Assembly (NCBI GenBank): GCA_963715285.1
Contig: CAVQRU010000022.1
Location: forward strand, 1 to 64,000
DNA: 64,000 nucleotides
DNA from: Sva-07 sp963715285
Lineage (GTDB): Bacteria; Actinomycetota; Acidimicrobiia; Acidimicrobiales; Ilumatobacteraceae
Reading direction: 5' to 3'
The notes below the pieces were generated by a model. That model was not told the origin of the DNA and ran no database searches. It saw only the letters and a list, made by a program, of their open reading frames with translations. The position numbers and the translations under genes are program-made. Positions 60,025-64,000 of the stretch are shown in pieces (positions within the stretch are counted from its first letter, which is position 1; each line of letters starts with the position of its first letter).

Positions 60025-61196
60025 AGGTTCGTGACTGTACCGCGCACATCGAGACCGAGTCGGCTCGTCGTGACCTGGTCGAGGAAGGGTCGGTCGAGTT
60101 CGAAGCCGAGACCTGGAGTCGTCGGCACCGCGACGTGACCGTCCTCGATCGTGATCGGGTCGGTGACGATGTCGCGTGCGTAGAACCGAGTGGATGCGCT
60201 GATGTCACCCGGCAGTGTGAAGCCGGGCAGTGCTGCGAGCGCCGCGTTGGCGGCGCGACCGATGCCGGTCTCCAGCATGCCGCCGCACCACACCGGGACG
60301 CCCCGAGCGAGACACAGGTCGTGGATGCGCACGGCTTCGAGGTAGCCGCCGACGCGGCCGGGTTTGATGTTGGCGATCTCGCAGGCACCGAGCTCGATCG
60401 CGTCGGCGGTTCCGGCCGCCGAGACGAGCGACTCGTCGAGGCAGATCGGGGTGTCGACCTCCGCCGCCAGCCGGGCGTGGCCGATGATGTCGTCCTCGGG
60501 GAGCGGCTGTTCGATCAGGAGGAGGTCGAACTCGTCCAACCGGCGCAGGTGTTCCCCGTCGGTGCGGCGGTAGGCCGTGTTCGCGTCGACCTGGAACGGT
60601 GTGTCGGGACCGATCAGCTCCCGGACGGCAGCGACCTGGTCGATGTCGGAGCCCGGTTCGATCTTGAGCTTGATGCGGACGTAGCCGTCGTCGACGTACC
60701 CCTGCACGGCGGCGAGCAGATCGTCGGTCCGGTCGTGGATGCCGACGCTGACACCGCTCGGGATCCGGGTTCGTTCGGCCCCGAGGAACGCGGCGAACGA
60801 CTGGCCGCTGGCGCGGAGTTGTGCGTCGAGGATCGCCATCTCGAGCGCGGCCTTCGCCATCGGGTGGCCGTGGAGTTTCGCCAGTGCCGGCGCGACGTCG
60901 GCCGCCTCGATCGGACCGGCCGCGGCGAGGCGTGGGAGCAGGTGATGGACGATCACGTGCTGGGCGCCGTCGACGTACTCGGGGGAGTAGCTCGGCTCCG
61001 ACAACGCGACACACTCGCCCCACCCCTCGACGGTGTCGGAGGAAGCGTCGGTGGCATCGGCGAGTACGACTCGGACGAGCAGGATGTCGCGCTCGGTCTG
61101 GCTGCCGAAGCTCGTGCGGAACGGGGTGACGAGCGGCATCGCGATGCGGCGCAGTTCGACGTGTTCGATGGTCCACGAGCGGCTCGATGTGGTCAT
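60021..61196 (-). CDS. menC: o-Succinylbenzoate synthase / N-succinylamino acid racemase (MenC family)
   Basis: 391 residues of the enolase superfamily. The catalytic KxK is Lys176-Leu-Lys178 (RIKLKIEPG), the metal ligands are Asp204 (VDANTAY), Glu229 (LLIEQPL) and Asp254 (CLDES), and the opposite base is Lys278 (IANIKPGRVGGY). It belongs to the NSAR/OSBS subfamily by length and motifs. There are no other men genes here; instead it is coupled to a GNAT acyltransferase (ATGA overlap), which favours N-succinylamino acid racemisation or a dual role. Confidence 0.88.
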   Translation of the reverse strand: MTTSSRSWTIEHVELRRIAMPLVTPFRTSFGSQTERDILLVRVVLADATDASSDTVEGWGECVALSEPSYSPEYVDGAQHVIVHHLLPRLAAAGPIEAADVAPALAKLHGHPMAKAALEMAILDAQLRASGQSFAAFLGAERTRIPSGVSVGIHDRTDDLLAAVQGYVDDGYVRIKLKIEPGSDIDQVAAVRELIGPDTPFQVDANTAYRRTDGEHLRRLDEFDLLLIEQPLPEDDIIGHARLAAEVDTPICLDESLVSAAGTADAIELGACEIANIKPGRVGGYLEAVRIHDLCLARGVPVWCGGMLETGIGRAANAALAALPGFTLPGDISASTRFYARDIVTDPITIEDGHVAVPTTPGLGFELDRPFLDQVTTSRLGLDVRGTVTNL

Positions 61197-61948
61197 GGTG
61201 CTGATCCGATCACGTAGTTGCCGTCGCGGGTGAATCCGACGATCGGTCGGCCGGCGTCGAGCGCCTCGACGAGGGCGCGTCGCGTCGACGAACGCCAGCT
61301 CACGACCGCGTCGGGGTCGCTCCGGCGCAGCTCGACGATGTCGTCCGGCGTCGGCACCAGGTCGGCCCGGTCCGGACGGCTGCGGCCGTCGCGGGGCGAT
61401 CGGGGGAGATCCTCGGCGAGATCCCAGGACACGTACAGACGGTCGGACTCGTCGCCGGCATTGATCGCATCGTGCATCGAGCCGTAGAACGACGGCAGGT
61501 ACTGCTCCACGTGGGCCCCGAGCACGGCGATGTTGAACCAGGCGTTGCGACGCACCAACGGGTCGAACGTCCAGGTGATGCGTTCCAGCCCGCGGTCGAT
61601 CGCCCACGCCCGCTGGTGGAGCTTGATCGCACGGCCGAGTCCGGTTCCGCGCGCGATCGGGAGGAGTCCGGTGACATGGCTGTGCAGCGCCGGCCTACCG
61701 GCGTGCAGTGCCAGGAGGCCGAGCGACGCTCCGACCATCTCGTCGCCGTCGAATGCACCGGCCACGTATCCGCCGGTGTGGGCCACCGCGACGAGCAACT
61801 CGAGGGGCGCCAATGGCACGTCGGTGCCCCACACTCGCTGGAGGACGTCGTTCGCGCGGGCCAATTCGTCCGGGCCGGACAGGGTGCGGATGTCGGTCAC
61901 CGGATCGTCGGATCCGGTGACGACCTTCGTGAGGTGATCGGTGGCCAC
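61193..61948 (-). CDS. GNAT-fold acyltransferase (COG3375-like)
   Basis: 251 residues. GNAT core VGASLGLLAL ... LHSHVTGLLPIARGTGLGRAIKLHQRAWA with the acyl-CoA pyrophosphate loop, then ITWTFDPLVRRNAWFNIAVLGA, typical of the family often found beside NSAR/OSBS genes. In such operons the enzyme is a succinyltransferase for D-amino acids; that role here is inference. The GTG 61948 follows TACGTT plus 7 nt. First gene of the operon. Confidence 0.88.
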   Translation of the reverse strand: MATDHLTKVVTGSDDPVTDIRTLSGPDELARANDVLQRVWGTDVPLAPLELLVAVAHTGGYVAGAFDGDEMVGASLGLLALHAGRPALHSHVTGLLPIARGTGLGRAIKLHQRAWAIDRGLERITWTFDPLVRRNAWFNIAVLGAHVEQYLPSFYGSMHDAINAGDESDRLYVSWDLAEDLPRSPRDGRSRPDRADLVPTPDDIVELRRSDPDAVVSWRSSTRRALVEALDAGRPIVGFTRDGNYVIGSAP

Positions 61949-61955
61949 ACTGCAG

Positions 61956-61961
61956 AACGTA
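61956..61961 (-). promoter_or_regulatory. -10 element TACGTT of the GNAT-menC-SCP2 operon (leaderless)
   Basis: Minus-strand TACGTT, 7 nt, GTG 61948. Confidence 0.6.
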
Positions 61962-62029
61962 TCCGCGACGCCTGAACGGTTCGTCAAACCTCGTGGAACT
62001 CGACCATCGGATCAGATAGGCATGGTCCC

Positions 62030-63595
62030 ATGGCTCGCATCCTGGTCACCGAAGAGATCGCCGAGGGAGGACTCGACCGCCTCCGCGCAGCTGGGCACGA
62101 GGTCGATGTGCAGCTCGGGCTGTCCGCAGAGGGGTTGCTCGACGTCGTGCCCGGAGCGCACGCGTTGATCATCCGGTCGGCGACCGACGTCACCGCGGCC
62201 GTGCTCGCGGCCGGCTCCGACCTGATGGTCGTGGGACGCGCCGGCATCGGTCTCGACAACGTCGATGTCGACGCGGCCACCAAGCGTGGCGTGATGGTGG
62301 TGAACGCGCCGCAGAGCAACATCGTCTCGGCCGCGGAGCACACGATGGCCCTGCTGATGGCGTCGGCACGCAACGTGCCACAGGCTCACGCCGCGCTGGT
62401 GCAGGGCCGGTGGGAGCGGAGCCGGTGGGAGGGCGTCGAACTCTGCGACAAGACGCTCGGCATCGTCGGGCTCGGTCGCATCGGCAAGCTCGTCGCCGAT
62501 CGGGCGAAGGGCTTCGGGATGCGCCTCGTGGCGTACGACCCGTTCGTGTCCGACGACCGAGCGAAGAAGATGGGCGTCGAGCTGATGGGTCTCGACCAGG
62601 TGGTCAGCGAATCCGACTTCCTCACGGTGCACCTGCCCAAGACGCCCGAGACCGTCGGGTTGATCAACCGCGACCTGCTGCTCAAGGCGAAGCCGAGCCT
62701 GCGTGTGGTCAACGTCGCCCGCGGCGGCATCGTCGACGAGGGCGATCTCGCGGAGTGCCTGCGCGAAGGCATCATCGCCGGGGCTGCGCTCGACGTGTTC
62801 TCCACCGAGCCCATGACCGAGTCGCCGCTCTTCGAGATCGATTCGGTGATCGTCACGCCGCACCTCGGCGCGAGTACACGAGAGGCGCAGGACAAGGCCG
62901 GCGACACGATCGCGTCGATGGTCGAACTGGCACTCGCAGGCGAGTTCGTGCCGTTCGCCGTCAACGTGAACGCGGCGGAGGCGAGCGAGACGATCCGGCC
63001 GTATCTGCCGCTCGCGGAGCGGCTCGGCGGGCTGTTCGTGTCGCTCGTCGGCACGCTGCCCCAGGACCTCGAGATCTGCACCGAAGGCGAGATCGCGGGC
63101 TACGACACCCGGATCCTGGAGCTGGCGGTGCTGAAGGGCTTCTTCGCGGCGATCTCCGACGAGGCGGTCACGTACGTCAATGCGCCGCAACTCGCGGCCC
63201 AGCACGGCGTCGAGGTGCGCGACGTGAGCTCGTCGAGCTCGGCCGACTACGTCAACCTCCTGACGCTGCGCGGCGGCGGCCACTCGATCAGCGGCACCCT
63301 GGCCGGCGCGAAGGGTGCGCAGCGGATCGTCAACATCGACGACACCCCGTTCGACGTGCCGCCGGTCGACAACATGGTCGTGATCCAGAACGACGATCGC
63401 CCCGGTGTGATCGGCACCGTCGGCACCCTGCTCGGCAATGCCGGCGTCAACATCTCCGACATGGACGTCAGCCGGGTCAACGGCGCAGACACCGCCGTCA
63501 TGCTGATCGCTCCGAGTGCCCCGGTCCCGGCCGACGTGCTCGATCAGCTCCGCGCCGCCCCGGGCGTCCTCCAGGTCACCAGCCTCTCCGCCTGA
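62030..63595 (+). CDS. serA: D-3-phosphoglycerate dehydrogenase
   Basis: 521 residues, the long actinobacterial form. NAD-binding GIVGLGRIGKLVADRAKGFG, VNVARGGIVDE, catalytic His in VTPHLGASTREAQDKAG; then the intervening (ASB) domain and a C-terminal ACT domain (VIQNDDRPGVIGTVGTLLGNAGVNISDMDV) for serine feedback. It catalyses the first step of serine biosynthesis. A TAGGCA-like hexamer lies 7 nt before the ATG. Confidence 0.97.
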   Translation: MARILVTEEIAEGGLDRLRAAGHEVDVQLGLSAEGLLDVVPGAHALIIRSATDVTAAVLAAGSDLMVVGRAGIGLDNVDVDAATKRGVMVVNAPQSNIVSAAEHTMALLMASARNVPQAHAALVQGRWERSRWEGVELCDKTLGIVGLGRIGKLVADRAKGFGMRLVAYDPFVSDDRAKKMGVELMGLDQVVSESDFLTVHLPKTPETVGLINRDLLLKAKPSLRVVNVARGGIVDEGDLAECLREGIIAGAALDVFSTEPMTESPLFEIDSVIVTPHLGASTREAQDKAGDTIASMVELALAGEFVPFAVNVNAAEASETIRPYLPLAERLGGLFVSLVGTLPQDLEICTEGEIAGYDTRILELAVLKGFFAAISDEAVTYVNAPQLAAQHGVEVRDVSSSSSADYVNLLTLRGGGHSISGTLAGAKGAQRIVNIDDTPFDVPPVDNMVVIQNDDRPGVIGTVGTLLGNAGVNISDMDVSRVNGADTAVMLIAPSAPVPADVLDQLRAAPGVLQVTSLSA

Positions 63596-63608
63596 CCCGC
63601 ACCACCCG

Positions 63609-63690
63609 CCCACCTTCAGCCCAAACCCCGAAAAATGCCTGGATCGTCGCGTTGGGCGCGACGATCCAGGCATTTTTCGGGTGAGGTGGG
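63609..63690. repeat. Hairpin family B, copy 2 (perfect 25-bp stem)
   Basis: Arms 63627-63651 and 63657-63681 are perfectly complementary over 25 bases (beginning CCCGAAAAATGCCTGG) with a 5-base loop TTGGG; outer arms CCCACCT (63609-63615) and AGGTGGG (63684-63690) extend the stem. It fills the junction of the convergent serA and pyrF genes and should terminate on both strands. Confidence 0.9.
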
Positions 63691-63695
63691 GGTGA

Positions 63696-64000
63696 TCAGG
63701 CGGGGAGGCGGAGGGATGCGGCGGTGCGTTCGGCTTCGGCCCGGGCGGCCTCGGCGAAGTCGGCGCCGCCACTGGCGTAGAGGACCGCTCGTGACGAGTT
63801 GACGATCAGACCTCGACCGGTCGCGTCGGCGCCGTGCTCGACGACCGTGGCCGCATCGCCGCCTTGTGCGCCCACGCCGGGCACGAGCAGCGGGATGCCC
63901 GGCGCGATCGCACGGACCTCGGCGAGCTCCTGTGGATAGGTGGCTCCGACCACGAGGCCGCAGTCGCCGCGGGTCGACCAGTCGTCGGCCACGAGTCGGG
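63696..64000 (-). CDS. pyrF: Orotidine 5'-phosphate decarboxylase, C-terminal part (runs off the window)
   Basis: The last 100 or so residues of the type-2 (long) PyrF: GLVVGATYPQELAEVRAIAP, then LLVPGVGAQGGDAATVV and GLIVNSSRAVLYAS, the phosphate-binding end of the barrel. It makes UMP. The frame stays open to the right edge, so the start is outside. The stop lies in CCGCCTGA/TCAGGCGG arms shared with serA. Confidence 0.92.
   Translation of the reverse strand, partial: RLVADDWSTRGDCGLVVGATYPQELAEVRAIAPGIPLLVPGVGAQGGDAATVVEHGADATGRGLIVNSSRAVLYASGGADFAEAARAEAERTAASLRLPA

Noticed and set aside
60021..61196. Menaquinone biosynthesis cluster
   Set aside because: Only the MenC-family gene is present; no menA, B, D, E or F homologue is in the window.

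Overview
The window is chromosomal DNA of a high-GC actinobacterium, most likely an Acidimicrobiia/Ilumatobacter-like lineage. Taxonomy is inferred from gene content: F420-type LLM oxidoreductase, WS/DGAT acyltransferase, PASTA kinase-like protein, a desulfurase-mnmA-MetE-like-ligA neighbourhood as in mycobacteria, frequent GTG starts and codons ending in G/C. I see no phage, plasmid, IS, CRISPR array, rRNA or tRNA. Coding density is very high and no gap exceeds about 220 bases.

Layout. 1-6.8 kb: catabolic and housekeeping genes (HAD phosphatase, P450, amidase, GlsB-like membrane protein, DsbA-family protein, TesB thioesterase). 6.8-14.5 kb: an envelope block with a secreted SGNH hydrolase, two translationally coupled LPXTG surface proteins behind a palindromic promoter region, then an autoregulated TetR plus heterodimeric ABC exporter operon with a 40-bp operator. 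14.5-20.6 kb: WS/DGAT, HAD-IIA phosphatase, serine hydrolase, SnoaL-like protein, chagasin-like lipoprotein, MFS exporter. 20.6-29.4 kb: HrpA helicase, a NarL/NarX-type two-component pair beside a small membrane protein with repeats in its leader, a second GlsB paralogue, an M20 peptidase. 29.4-40.9 kb: enoyl-CoA hydratase, FAH hydrolase, MBL hydrolase, MsrB, two lipoproteins with related upstream DNA, epoxide-hydrolase-like protein, SurE, EamA and CDF transporters, NfuA. 40.9-49 kb: DUF2277, GNAT, Cys/Met PLP enzyme, HisN-like phosphatase, enoyl-CoA hydratase, Dxs, SDR, LLM oxidoreductase, methyltransferase. 49-58.6 kb: cysteine desulfurase-MnmA (tRNA thiolation), MetE-like protein, LigA, and a PASTA-domain pseudokinase. 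58.7-64 kb: SDR, an operon GNAT - OSBS/NSAR (MenC family) - SCP2 protein, SerA, and the 3' part of PyrF.

Cross-cutting signals. (1) At least 20 genes carry a TANNNT -10 hexamer ending 6-9 nt before the start codon, the signature of leaderless mRNAs; I used it to choose several starts. (2) Two families of intergenic palindromes recur: a GGGGTC-N-GACCCC core with self-complementary but variable flanks (four copies), and a 25-nt-arm/5-nt-loop hairpin with CCCGAAAAA arms between convergent genes (two copies). (3) At convergent gene junctions the two TGA stop codons are often the centre of longer complementary arms, suggesting stop-anchored bidirectional terminators. (4) The kinase-like protein beside ligA lacks most catalytic residues. 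I found no convincing wholly new multigene system; these regulatory architectures, the pseudokinase and the NSAR-type operon are the best leads.
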